Both the position numbers and the translations under genes were made by a program. From positions 355,072,267 through 355,136,266 of the forward strand of contig NC_053040.3 in assembly GCF_002575655.3 (NCBI RefSeq): DNA of 64,000 nt, in the 5' to 3' direction. This document shows, one piece after another, positions 1 through 9,946 of this stretch (position 1 is the first letter of the stretch; each line of letters starts with the position of its first letter). This DNA comes from Aegilops tauschii subsp. strangulata (taxonomy: Eukaryota; Streptophyta; Magnoliopsida; Poales; Poaceae). The notes under the pieces were generated by a model. The model had not been told where the DNA came from and made no database searches. It was given only the letters and a program-made list of their open reading frames with translations.

Positions 1-480
1 TGAGGCATACGAAACAACTCTTCCGTCCTGCATAAGCACACTTCCAAGTCCTAGGCATGAGGCGTCGCAATACACTTGGAAATCCTTGCGGATATCCGGC
101 AGAATCAGCACTGGGGCTGCAGTCAAATGTTTCTTTAACTCCTGAAAACTTGCCTCACGTTCTTCCGTCCATTTAAATTTGGTATCCTCCTTCTCAACCA
201 AAAGCACTCGGGCTCCCCATGGTGATGAACTCCGTCGAATGTAACCTTTCTCCAATAACTCCTTGATCTGCTTCTTAATCTCCTCTAGATCATTTGCGGG
301 CATCCGGTAGGGTCTCTTTGATATTGGCCCTGTACCTGGCAATAGCTCTATCAAAAACTCGATGTCACGATCCGGTGGCATGCCTGGTAACTCCTCTGGA
401 AGAACATCCGGGTAATCCTTCACTACAGGCACTTTCTCCTGAACAACTCCCGTGAGGGTATTTACTTGGCTCCTCCTAGG
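1..480 (-). pseudogene. Reverse transcriptase/RNase H remnant of element G, RT core deleted
   Basis: Read on the minus strand, the segment begins with the classic pre-RT text (DYPDVLPEELPGMPPDRDIEF), continues into the first RT block (KKQIKELLEKGYIRRSSSPW, then VLLVEK), and then jumps at about 175-190 straight to the RT/RNase H connection (KFKWTEEREASFQELKKHLT) and the RNase H start (VYCDASCLGLGSVL). The YVDD catalytic block and the fingers/palm in between are absent. The frame is shifted relative to the protease upstream near 464-480. The copy cannot make a working polymerase. It runs off the left edge of the window. Confidence 0.85.
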
Positions 481-833
481 CGCATGCCTAGATACATACT
501 TAATCCTTTTTCCTCCGGGGTGGTGAGGTAAATCGACTTACTAGCACAGTCAATGCTTCCTCCATACTTTGACATCCAGTCCATGCCTAATATCACATCC
601 AATCCTTGTGACTCCAAAATTATTAGGTCTGACGGGAAAACATGGCTACCAATGGTTAGGGGTATCTGGTCACACCATCGACTAGTCATATACTCTGCTC
701 CAGGTGAACTCACTAACAGAGGGGTCCTAAGGGTTTGTGTTGGTAGTTTAAACTTATCCACGAATCCCCTTGATATGTATGAATGCGATGCACCAGTGTC
801 AAAAAGAACAAGGGCGGTAAAAGACTTAACCAA
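462..833 (-). pseudogene. Aspartic protease of element G
   Basis: Retropepsin-like domain of a gypsy polyprotein, which would cleave Gag-Pol in the particle. The active-site triad DTGA is visible in LFDTGASHSYIS, followed about 60 residues later by the conserved VILGMDWM block. It is one nucleotide out of frame with gag upstream (shift near 830-840) and ends in a TAA at 462-464, where the intact family would read on into RT. The domain looks complete but is separated from both neighbours by frameshifts, so I call it part of a dead polyprotein. Confidence 0.85.
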
Positions 834-834
834 A

Positions 835-1894
835 ACTTACTGATAACCGCGTCTGGCTGCTCTTCAACCTCCTCCACATTAACGTGGTTCACTTGTCCTT
901 TGTTGAATGGATTGGGCTTCTTCCCAGCACTCCCATTGCCATTTCCATTCTTCGCTTCAGGGCACTCCGTGGCATAGTGTCCAGTCTTCCCGCACTTAAA
1001 GCAAGTAATGTGACTTAGATCTCTCTTGGCGGGTGTGGCTGGATTGGAGCGGTTCTGATTGTTGCTTGTTCCGTTCCCAGTCCCATTCTTAGAACCATTG
1101 TGGTTATGCGAACTTCCTCCGGTGTGGTTATGACCTCCATGATTATGAACAAGTCCTCCCACGTTCGGGGTTAGGCGAGGTTTCTGCTGAGCTCCTGAGT
1201 TATACCTCCCTTCCCCATACTTCCTCTTACGGCTCTCAATCTGCTGCTGCTTCTCTTCAATCATAAGAGCCTTATCTACCAACTCCTGGTAGTTGTTGAA
1301 TGTTGCCACCATCAACTGCATGCTCATCTCATCATTCAGCCCTTCCATAAACTTATCCTGCTTCGCGGCATCTGTGGCCACATCGTCAGGGGCATAGCGA
1401 GATAACTTGCTAAACTCATCCACGTACTGAGCCAGAGTACGGTTCCCCTGGCGTAAATTGCGAAACTCACGCTTCTTCATGCTCATAGCTCCAGTTGAGA
1501 CATGGGCTGTGCGAAAAGCTTGCTGAAACTGATCCCAAGTGACGTTGGCTATGGGGAAAGTGGCCGTATAATTCTCCCACCATGAGGCTGATGGTCCATC
1601 CAATTGATGTGCGGCAAAGCACACCTTCTCAGCATCTGTGCAACCTACGGTGGTCAACTCCCTTCCAATACGGCGTAGCCAATCATCAGCAACTATAGGA
1701 TCGGTGCTACTAGAAAACACCGACGGCTGCAACCTCAGGAAGCGAGCTAAGTTGTCAACTGGAGGCGGGTTGTTGTTGTTGTTGTTATTGTTGCCTTGGT
1801 TCTGGACTAACAATTGCATCAAGGCATTCTACTGCTGGATCAACTGAGTAAGCTCTGGCAGGAAGGCAAATCCGGTGTCACGTCTCGGAGGCAT
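835..1894 (-). pseudogene. Gag of element G with CCHC zinc knuckle
   Basis: Nucleocapsid/capsid protein of a gypsy retrotransposon. I choose the ATG at 1894 (MPPRRDTGF), because the family gag starts with MPPRR and a TAG follows about 23 codons later, before the Asn-rich stretch. The capsid region carries the retrotransposon-gag signature (WWENYTATFP; EFRNLRQGNRTLAQYVDEF), then a His/Asn/Gly-rich linker and one knuckle CFKCGKTGHYATEC (C-x2-C-x4-H-x4-C). The stop near the start and the frameshift into protease at the end show this copy is not functional. Confidence 0.85.
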
Positions 1895-2091
1895 CTGGTG
1901 GGTTTAGAGGGGAGAGATTAGAATAGAAAAGGGGTCTAGTGAGAAAGCACTACCCATATGCACATGAGACAAACACAATCATTTCACTCAATCAATCAAG
2001 CAAGGGCATACAAACGGTCTAGAACTATCATTGAAAGTGCTCAACTACTACTATATACATGGGGGAATACTACTAATTATTTGGTGGTCAA

Positions 2092-2823
2092 CTAAAATTT
2101 TTGATCGGTAGAGGACGCCATAATGTCTGCTCCAGCTCTTTCTTCAACGTCATCTTCACTGGGGTCGGAGTCAGTGTCGTTGTTGATGATGTAGTACTTC
2201 GGGCAAGTGGAATCGTCGTCCTCTCCTCCTGGCGCGGGGTCTCCCATGAATACTCTGATCTTCTTTATCAAGTCGTCATTCTTCTCCAATAGTGTTTTAA
2301 TTTCCTCCTCATATCCATCGCGTGTAGACTGGAGTTCTTCTTCCAGCTCGATGATCCTTGTCTTCGCCTTCTTCAAATCTATCATGTCTGCGCACATGTG
2401 ATTCTCCTGGCGTCGAATGTGCTGGTTTAACTTCTGGATGAAAGCTGCAATGGATCTGTCCTTCTTGGTGCTGATCATCTCCCATTGCTCATCTCGGCAC
2501 CCACATATCTGATAGATAGTGTCCTTGAGATCCTTGTTGTAGACTTCTCCAATACGTCCCATGGTAATGTGGGCTGCCATGTTCTTGCCTAGACTCCAGG
2601 TGGGTGCTTCAAAAGAAAATTCTATGGGCTTAGTGGTTGGCGAGAACGTCCTTCCTGGAACTTGAACTTGAATAATCCAGCGCTCCTCTTCTGGTAAAGT
2701 GGCGTTGTAAGTCCTGGTGAAGCTTGGTATTCTGATGTTCAGGTACCTAGTGACTTCCTTCAAGTGGCGTCCAAAGGGTGTGTCTTCATCCGGTTGTGCG
2801 AACTTGTTCTTCGAATCCGCCAT
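2092..2823 (-). CDS. Accessory ORF upstream of gag in element G (243 aa, coiled coil)
   Basis: An uninterrupted ATG-initiated ORF between the primer-binding site and gag, in the same orientation. The N-terminal about 120 residues look globular (RRL-poor, with a WSLGKNMAAHITMGRIGEVY stretch). Residues about 145-195 are rich in heptad-like E/K/L and predict a coiled coil. The C-terminus is strongly acidic (DTDSDPSEDDVEE). I recognise no enzymatic motif and assign no function. A separate ORF at this position in the 5' leader occurs in some Triticeae gypsy families. Being open while gag and pol are broken is notable. It may be expressed from the LTR transcript as the first ORF. Confidence 0.7.
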   Translation of the reverse strand: MADSKNKFAQPDEDTPFGRHLKEVTRYLNIRIPSFTRTYNATLPEEERWIIQVQVPGRTFSPTTKPIEFSFEAPTWSLGKNMAAHITMGRIGEVYNKDLKDTIYQICGCRDEQWEMISTKKDRSIAAFIQKLNQHIRRQENHMCADMIDLKKAKTRIIELEEELQSTRDGYEEEIKTLLEKNDDLIKKIRVFMGDPAPGGEDDDSTCPKYYIINNDTDSDPSEDDVEERAGADIMASSTDQKF

Positions 2824-2915
2824 CCTAAAGAGTGGAAAATGGAGAGGAGTCAGAAATGAGTAGAGAAGAGTGACATATGGCTTATCTTAGTGGTCGTGTC
2901 CTACACTCAGCGTGT

Positions 2916-2927
2916 GCTCTGATACCA
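2916..2927 (-). other. Primer-binding site of element G (initiator tRNA-Met type)
   Basis: The minus strand reads TGGTATCAGAGC three bases inside the LTR end. This matches the 3' end of plant initiator tRNA-Met, the usual minus-strand primer of Copia and many gypsy elements. It fixes the element's orientation and LTR boundary. Confidence 0.9.
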
Positions 2928-2930
2928 TCT

Positions 2931-3120
2931 TGTAGCGACCCGACCTCAAATGGTCAAGTCTCTGTGCTTCAGTGTCATCCCTGGATCGGTAATGCTGACA
3001 CACACAGTACTCGAAGGATTTATAACAGAGTAGCAATCACACACTTATTACATCGAATGTCTCAGAAGAGAACTTATTACAATAAATATGGCTTAAGGCC
3101 ATCTAATACGATAACAGCGG
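2931..3120 (-). repeat. 5' LTR of element G, truncated
   Basis: Starts (plus strand) with TGTAGCGACCCGACC, i.e. the LTR 3' end GGTCGCTACA on the minus strand, directly abutting the primer-binding site. About 190 bp match, in inverted orientation, the end of LTR fragment H at 9750-9932. The match is lost at about 3120, where RNase H sequence of element E begins. Confidence 0.85.
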
Positions 3121-4931
3121 GTGGAGCCGATCCGTGCTAGGGCATCTGCTTGGTCGTTGTCGGCCCTTGGCACGTGAAGGAACTCACACCCTTCGAAGTA
3201 TCCGCTCATCTGCTGGACGAGGAAACGGTAGCTTGCCATGTTTGCGTCCTTGGCGTCCCAGTTGCCAGATGATTGCTGGACCACCAAGTCTGAGTCGCCG
3301 TAGCACAGGATCCGGCGTATGCCGAGTTCTTTGGCTAGCCGGAGCCCATGTACGAGCGCCTCGTACTCGGCCACGTTGTTGGAGGCGGCGAAGTGGATCT
3401 GCAGCGTGTACTTGAGCTTGTCGCCTTTGGGAGAGGTGAGGACGATGCCGGCTCCCAAGCCGGTGCGCATCTTGGACCCGTCAAAGTGCATCCGCCAATG
3501 GGTAGAGTCGGGAGCCGGCGGTAAGTACTGGGTCTCGGCCCAGTCGACGAGGAAGTCGGCCAATGCTTGCGACTTGATGGCGGTGCGGGGTTGATAGAAG
3601 ATCGTGTAGGGCGCCAAGGCAATGGCCCATTTGGCCACCCGGCCGGATGCATCCCGGCTGCCTATGATCTCGGCGAGCGGGGCAGTGCACACGACCGTGA
3701 TGGGGTGCTCTTGGAAGTAGGGCTTCAATTTCTTGGCAGCGAAGTACACCCCATAGCACATCTTCTGGTAGTGCGGGTAGTTTTGCTTTGAGCTGGATAG
3801 TACTTTGCTGAGATAGTAGACCGGCCTCTGGACCAGCTGGGCTCGGCCTTCCTCCGGGCGCTGGACCACAACAACAGTGCTGACGACTTGGCTTGTCGCG
3901 GCGATGTAGAGGAGCATGGGCTCCTTCTCAGTCGGCGCAGCCAGGACAGGCGGAGTGGTCAACATTTTCTTCAACTCATGAAAGGCTTGGTCGGCTTGAT
4001 CATTCCACTCAAAGTGAGTGGACTTCTTCATGAGTCGGTATAGGGGGAGAGCCTTCTCTCCTAGTCGGCTGATAAAACGGTTCAGGGAGGCTAAGCAGCC
4101 GGTGAACTTCTGCACATCTCGCAGCTTGGTGGGAATCTCCATCCTCTCGATGGCTTTGATCTTGACAGGGTTGCACTCAATGCCGCGTTCGGAGACCAGG
4201 AAGCCTAGCAGCTGGCCGACTGGCACTCCGAACACGCACTTCTCGGGGTTGAGCTTGATCTGGAATCAGCGCAAGTTGGCAAATGTTTCCTTCAGGTCTT
4301 CCAGTAAGGTACCGCGCTTCTCTGTCTTCACCACAATGTCGTCTACGTAGACGTGGGCATTTCTGCCGAGTTGTTTCAAGAGACATTTCTGCATGCAACG
4401 CTGAAAAGTGGCACCGGCGTTTCTCAAGCCGAATGTCATTGTCAGGTAGCAGAAAGCTCCAAAGGGTGTGATGAAGGCAGTCTTCAGGCGGTCAGCCGGG
4501 TCCAACTTGATCTGATGATACCCTGAGTATGCATCCAAAAAACTTAACAGCTCGCATCCGGCTGTGGAGTCTATTACTTGGTCAATCCGTGGCAAAGCAA
4601 ACGGATCCTTTGGGCAGGCCTTGTTCAAACTTGTGTAGTCTATACACATGCGCCACTTGTTATTCTTCTTCAAAACCAGAACTGGGTTGGCAAGCCATTC
4701 TGGAAAGAACACTTCCATGATGAAGCCGGCTGCAAGGAGCCGGGCTATCACTTCTCCCACGATTCTTCGCTTCTCTTCTGATAGTCGGCGGAGGGGTTGC
4801 TTGACCGGCTTCGCATCAGCTCGGACATGTAATTTGTGCTCGGCGAAATCCTTCGGGACACACGGCATGTCCTTTGGGGACCATGTAAAGATGTCTCGAT
4901 TCTCACGGAGGAAGTCGGCGAGCTCGCCTTC
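3121..4931 (-). pseudogene. Reverse transcriptase and dual RNase H of element E
   Basis: In frame with gag-protease except for TAG at 4932-4934 and a TGA near 4264. RT motifs are all present: LNKACPKDPFALPRIDQ, FLDAYSGYHQI, FGLRNAGATFQR and the catalytic HVYVDDIVVK. They are followed by the connection RNase H (PMLLYIAATSQ) and then a second RNase H with MHFDGSKM, AEYEAL, GDSDLV and ADALAR, the four acidic residues of an archaeal-type RNase H. The reading ends two codons later in foreign LTR sequence, so no integrase exists. Both stops are single-base changes in an otherwise open frame. Confidence 0.88.
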
Positions 4932-7900
4932 CTATTTACTGTCCAAGTTCGCCCCAATCACGGCGAACCTCTCCGGGTGCTCCGGGTCCAGAGGTATCTT
5001 CTTCGTCTCTTTCGCAGGCTGGAAGGAGCCCTGCGCATCACAGTCCTTGGGGTTGGGGGACAAGGCCGGCTGCTTGCCGGCCATGGCCACAACCCGTTCC
5101 AACATCTTCTTCTCTTCTGCCACCACGAGGGACTCGGTCAGCCGGTTGCTGGCCATGGCACACTCGGTGGACTTCTTGTAGTCGCCGGCTACAGTGATGA
5201 TCCCCTTCGAGCTCGGCATCTTCATCTTCAGGTAGGCATAGTGGGGCACAGCCATGAACTTGGCCAAAGCAGGTCGGCCAAGTAGTGCATGATAGGGGCT
5301 CTCCAAATCCACCACCTCGAACCATATTGCTTCCCGGCGAAAGTGATCTTTGTCTCCGAAGAGAACATCCATTTTGATCTTGCCGATCGGAGAGCAAGAT
5401 AGGCCGGGTACGATACCATGGAAGACGGTGCGGCTCGGCATGAGCTGCTTTGCTTTGATGTTCAGCTTGTCCATGGTATCGCGGTACAGTATGTTGATAC
5501 TGCTTCCGTTGTCTATCAGGACGCGGGAAAATCTGGCAGCTCGCCTCTCCGTCGCAAGGGTGACGTCCAAGACCATAGCATAGGAGCCAGGCGAAGGCAT
5601 CACCTCTGGGTGGTCGGCCTGGCTCCAGCTGATGGGCTTTTCCGACCAGTGCATGAACTCGGCGGTGCTAGAGGCAACTGCGTTTACTTCTTGGTGCTGC
5701 CGGCGTCGGCTGCGCTTGTCGTCGACTTGACTTGTGAAGACGACGTAGGCGTCGTGCGCTTCGGGGAACTCATCCTGGATGGCGCCGACTGCCGGCCGGG
5801 CCGCCGGCTGCTGGGGAGCTGGAGGCGGCGGGCCGGGAGGCGGAGGCGGCACCATCCCTTCGCCCTTGGTGATGCGGGTGAGCCAGTGGCATTTCCGTGT
5901 CGTATGGTTGGACGGCTTCGCGCCGCTGTGGAACTTGCAAGGAGCATCGAGTGCTTGTTCGTAGGAGAAAGACGGCTGCCAAGGCGGCCGGCCACCCTTC
6001 TTCTTGGGAGCGGGCCGCTCCTCGGGCTGCTCGTCTTCAATGGTGGCCACCTGCCGACTGGAGGAAGTCGGCATGGGGCCCTTGCGCTTGTGGTCATTCT
6101 GGTAGGGGCGCCGGTTAGGGTCGCCAGCCGGCGTCTTGGGAGCCGGAGCAACTACTTTCCCCGAGGCGTCCACTCGGAGCTCGCTCTTCATGGAGGAGTC
6201 GGCAGTGGCATACTTGTCGGCGGTGATCAGCAACTCATCGAGGGTAGCCGGCTCGTCGCAGAGGAGTCGGTGCTTGAGGAGGGTGCCCTCTCGGCACCCG
6301 GCAGTGAAATACTCGATGGCCTGGACCTCGTGCACTCCCTCGCAGGAGTTGCGGAGCTCGGCCCATCGCGTGAGGTAGTCGCGGGTCGACTCGTTGGGCC
6401 CCTGGACGCAGAGGGAGAGCTGGCGAGGCTTGGGAGGCCGCTTGTAGGTGCTGGTGAAGTTGCGGACGAAAACTTCGGTGAAGTCCAGCCAGCTGTTGAT
6501 GCTGTAGGGCTTGAGGCTGTTGAGCCACGTGCGTGCCGTGCCTTGCAGCATCAAAGGGACGTACTTCACGGCGACGCGCCGATTGCCGTTGGCGATGCTG
6601 ACGGCTGTGGAGTAGTCGATGAGCCAATCTTCCGGCTTCACTGAGCCGTTGTACTTGGGTGTGTCTCTGGGGAGCGAGAACCCTTTGGGAAAGGGCTCGT
6701 CGCGGATGCGGGGGCCAAAGCACGGCAGGCCGACATCGTCTTCTTCTTCTAACGCCAAGGATCGAGCCAGGCGGTCGATCCTGTGGCGGGCGTCGTTCTC
6801 GCCGACTCCTTCTCGGCGGCCGAGTCGGTCGCCAAGAGTCGGATGGGTGACAGGCGGTGGAGTGAGGCGTCTTTCTCTTCGAGGTGGGGGAGGAGGCAGG
6901 TTTCCCTGGTGCTCTACAGCTCGAGGGCGGCCATCCGCGTCGCGCTCGATGATAATGCGAGTCCGGCTGCGGCTGGCAGTCGGCTCCTTGTCTTTCTTCT
7001 GGTGCGCGCCGCTTGCAGTCGGCGAGCGGGACGTCGCAGCGTGCTCCCGGCGCGGGGGATGGCTATCAGCTCGGGCGCCGGCTTCGTGCCGTTCTGCAGC
7101 CGCGTCGATCAGCTGCTGGATCCGTCTTGTCATGTAAGGGAGCTCATCGGCTCCTAGCCCATTGAGCTCCTCTGCAGCCGCCTGAGCGGCTCGCAGATTC
7201 TTGAGCGGGGTGGTGTAGACGGGGCGATCTGCACCCAGCATGCTGGCAACGGCTGCGCCGCGCTTCTGGACGAAGCCGGCTCGGCTCGGGCCGCTAGGCG
7301 GCGGCGTCCCGAAGGCAGCGCGGTCGACTTCGCGCTGGTGGGCCTCGGTGAGGCGTCTCATCGAGGCTATCTTCTTGCTCTCCGCGATGAGGGCAAGGCG
7401 GCGTGCCTCCAGGGTCTCGGCGTCGGCGTCGGCCGGGATGGGGACGGAGAGGTCGTGCGTCGCCGCTTGCTGAGCGTCGCGGGCGTTCTCGCCTGAGTTG
7501 GAGACGTGGCTGATGACCAGCACTTCGGTGACAGCGCTGCTGCCGCTGTCAGCTCGAGGGAGGGGGTCGTCGAAGACCACCACGTCGGAGGGGTAGGCGT
7601 CGAGCGACGCGGTGTCGGAGTCGATGAGCATCGGGTCGGTGGAGCCGACCGACTCCATGTCCGCAGCAGGCTCGCTGGAGACGTGAAGTTGGTCGAGGAG
7701 GCTGACGAGGCGGCTCTCGGGGTAGTCGGTGCCTGCGTCGGACGCAGGCTCGTCGGAGATGCGAGTCTCGCCGAGCAGATCGGCGAGGCGGCTCGCTGCG
7801 CAGGCGTCGTCGACGCCTTGCAGCGCGTCGGGGCAAACGCCATCGGGCGCAGCAGGCTGGCTGCGCTCGTGGGGAAGGAAGAGGGTTCCTGTCCAGAACA

Positions 7901-7943
7901 GGTCTCCGGACGACGGTGCACCTGGCCCCACGGTGGGCGCCAA
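4932..7943 (-). pseudogene. Gag-protease polyprotein region of element E
   Basis: A frame of about 1000 codons open from the primer-binding site to the TAG at 4932. It contains a charged N-terminal region, the retrotransposon-gag domain (LQGTARTWLNSLKPYSINSW; LCVQGPNESTRDYLTRW), a Cys/His segment CKFHSGAKPSNHTTRKC resembling the Tat-type knuckle, Pro-rich linkers and a protease with LIDNGSSINILY (DNG in place of the usual DTG/DSG) followed by ALLGRPAL. The start is uncertain: the first in-frame ATG after the primer site is at about 7658, and earlier ATGs fall in other frames. The frame also extends into the LTR, which is chance. Confidence 0.8.
7926..7942 (-). other. Primer-binding site of element E
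   Basis: Minus strand TGGCGCCCACCGTGGGG two bases inside the LTR end CCGACA. It is at the expected position and is tRNA 3'-end-like (TGGCGCC), but I do not assign the tRNA. Confidence 0.75.
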
Positions 7944-8276
7944 ATGTCGGGTGGTTGGTGCGACATATGCCAAGGGATGGCTTATCATTGTGGGAGCCAA
8001 TAAAATGTCGCCGGTGCCTGGAAACGGGATGAGGCGAAGACATACACGCCGGCGAATCTTACCCAGGTTCGGGGCTCTCCGAGGAGATAACACCCCTAGT
8101 CTTGCTCTACGGGGTCTCCGCATGATCACTAGATCGGTAAAGGGTAGCTACAATCGCTCCTAGAGCTGTTGGGTTCAAGGGAGAAGAAGAACAAGGCTAG
8201 CTGTTGCTTCTCTCTATCTATGGTGTGTGTGTGTGCTATGCTTAGAAGCGAACCCTTTGCATGGGTGCTCCGGGGG

Positions 8277-8285
8277 GTTTATATA
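8277..8285 (-). promoter_or_regulatory. TATA box of element E LTR
   Basis: Plus-strand GTTTATATA is TATATAAAC on the minus strand, in GC-rich LTR surroundings and about 340 bp before the inner LTR end, a fitting place for the U3/R boundary of this element. Confidence 0.65.
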
Positions 8286-8365
8286 GGCCTACCCCCTGGG
8301 GGTACAATGGTAATCCGACTGGGATCTGGTCCCAGCCGTCAGTGTCTACGCTCGCCGGCTTCTCC

Positions 8366-8428
8366 GCCGGCTGCTGGGTCCCGCCGGCTGCTGGGTCCCG
8401 CCGGCTGCTGGGTCCCGCCGGCTGCCGG
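8366..8428. repeat. 17-bp tandem repeat in the LTR of element E
   Basis: Unit GCCGGCTGCTGGGTCCC occurs at 8366, 8383 and 8400, with a fourth partial copy from 8417. It lies just upstream (for the minus-strand promoter) of the TATA box, so it may be an enhancer-like U3 repeat. Confidence 0.85.
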
Positions 8429-9127
8429 CTACTTGGTCGACAGGCCGGTCCCACCGCCTAGGGTTTTGTCGGCGGCTGCTTACTGTAGCCGCGCCTCTGA
8501 TGATGAGGGCTTTGTCAAGGTGAGCGTGGCTATAGTGGGCCGCCTTGGGGGCTATCACTGTAGCCTCACCTTGTCTTGTCTCCTTAATGGGGCTCCTGCT
8601 TCGAGGAAGGGAGTGGCCGGCTTCTGGAGGCCGGCTATGCTCTTGGCCGACTAGGAAGAGCCGGGCCGCCTTCACGCCTCTCTCTGGCTGAAGGGGCCCG
8701 CAGTCCTTGGGCCGTACAGGAGTGGGTCGTGGGTGACGTCGAAGCTAGTGTGGCTACAGTGCCGAGCCGCACGGGAGACATCCCTTCCGTACGGCCTCCT
8801 GTAGCCATGCCCGCCTCGGGCTTCGGGGGTCGTGGCCACACTGTGGCCACACCCCGTCATGTCGCCGTTATGTAGGAGTGGTTGTGGTCTTGGCCGGCTT
8901 CTAGGAGTCGGCGTCCTTCTCGGCCGGCTTCTTGGAGTCGGCCACCCCCCAGTCGTCCTAGGGAGGAGTCGGTGAGGCTGGGTCGCCTTCCGGGAGTCGG
9001 CTTTGGTGGTAGCCGGCCGGGGAAGGCGGCCCAAATGCTTGGAGTGCTTGAAGGCCCAAAGGCCTGATAAATTTTCTGAAGAGCCAGGGGTAGTCGGTTA
9101 GGCTACCCGTGGCCATTCACTCCGACA

Positions 9128-9932
9128 GGCTAGCAGATGTAGAGGATGTAGGTGGTACTATCTACCCAGAGTAAAGAGTTAATGCTTCTGAAAGACTGTG
9201 TCTCAGTCATCCGTTTCTCAAACACCATGAAGTGCGAGAAATTCAACGGAGGAGATCGAGTCTTGTGGGGAAAAGTGCGCAAACCTCTGCAGAGTGTATA
9301 AACTAATCATGGTTAGACGTGTCCCCGGTTGTTGACATCTTGAGTATCTGGTACTTGAATTATTGATTTGATCTCATCACTTTACTTAATTAATTTGTTG
9401 GGTTGCTGATTATTAATTTGGGGATTGAGTTAGAGGAACCTTTTCAATATCTATCAACCAACTTTGTAGTTAAACAAAATATATTCCTTTGTTGTAGGGA
9501 AAAATTGGCTTTATGCAAAATAAACTTAGAGCCTCCACCAGCCATATATGCATGTAGTGATAGTTGTTATCTTGTTCACTGCTCTATAGTGCTATTTTGC
9601 CAGCATATTCCATGTGCTGACCCGTTTCGGGCTGCAACGTATTATGTTGCAAACTTTTCAGACAAAGAGTAAGGTACGCTAGGTCGTTGTCGTGCACTCA
9701 GCTATGCCGTAGGAGTTGATGGACTCATTTACCTTCGAAGCTTCCGTTGTTATTTTATTTAGTTGGCCTTAAGCCATATTAGTGTAATAAGTTCTCTTTT
9801 GAGACATTCGATGTAATAAGTGTGTGATTGAACTCTGTTATAAATCCTTCAAGTACTGTGTGTGTCAGCATTACCGATCCAGGGATGACACTTATGCATA
9901 GAGATTGACCGTCTGAGGTCGGATCGCTACAT
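9128..9932 (+). repeat. LTR fragment H (same family as element G), plus orientation
   Basis: Ends with GGATCGCTACA at 9932, the LTR 3' terminus, and its last about 190 bp are the inverted counterpart of 2931-3120. No primer-binding site follows, so this is the outer end of a 3' LTR or of a solo LTR. Its left part is cut by element E. No coding sequence is seen in it. Confidence 0.8.
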
Positions 9933-9946
9933 TTCATCATCTCTAT

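Larger units (their letters stand above)
1..3120 (-). mobile_element. Element G: defective Ty3/gypsy (chromovirus-like), 5' half
   Basis: On the minus strand the order is LTR end (2931-3120), primer-binding site, an accessory coiled-coil ORF, gag with a CCHC knuckle, an aspartic protease and the start of reverse transcriptase. That is the 5' half of an LTR retrotransposon, and the window begins inside pol. The CCHC knuckle, the DTGASHSYIS protease and the initiator-methionine tRNA primer site are typical of chromovirus-type gypsy elements; a Fatima-like family is my best guess from the LTR. The copy is dead: gag has an in-frame stop, gag/protease and protease/RT are out of frame, and the RT core is missing. 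The LTR is cut at about 3120, where element E begins. Confidence 0.85.
3121..9127 (-). mobile_element. Element E: Tat-lineage gypsy retrotransposon, 3' truncated
   Basis: Minus-strand element with 5' LTR (7945-9127), primer-binding site, a very long gag-protease frame, RT and two RNase H domains. Integrase and the 3' LTR are missing: the RNase H frame runs directly into LTR sequence of element G at about 3120. The presence of a second, archaeal-type RNase H (DGS...E...D...D) after the normal RNase H is a known mark of the plant Tat lineage. Only two stop codons interrupt the entire reading frame, so this copy is young or was recently intact. The truncation looks like an illegitimate deletion. 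Confidence 0.85.
7945..9127 (-). repeat. 5' LTR of element E
   Basis: Bounded by TGTCGGGTGG at 7945 and CACTCCGACA at 9127, with the 5-bp terminal inverted repeat TGTCG/CGACA. About 1.18 kb. It contains a minus-strand TATATAAAC (plus 8277-8285), a likely LTR promoter, and a 17-bp tandem repeat upstream of that box. Confidence 0.85.

Noticed and set aside
5418..6644. 408-codon plus-strand ORF
   Set aside because: It lies opposite the gag region of element E, whose minus-strand frame has clear gag and protease motifs; GC-rich third positions keep the complement open. No motif on the plus strand.
7506..8163. Plus-strand ORFs over the gag start and LTR of element E
   Set aside because: Cross the LTR/primer-site border and are shadows of the minus-strand polyprotein.
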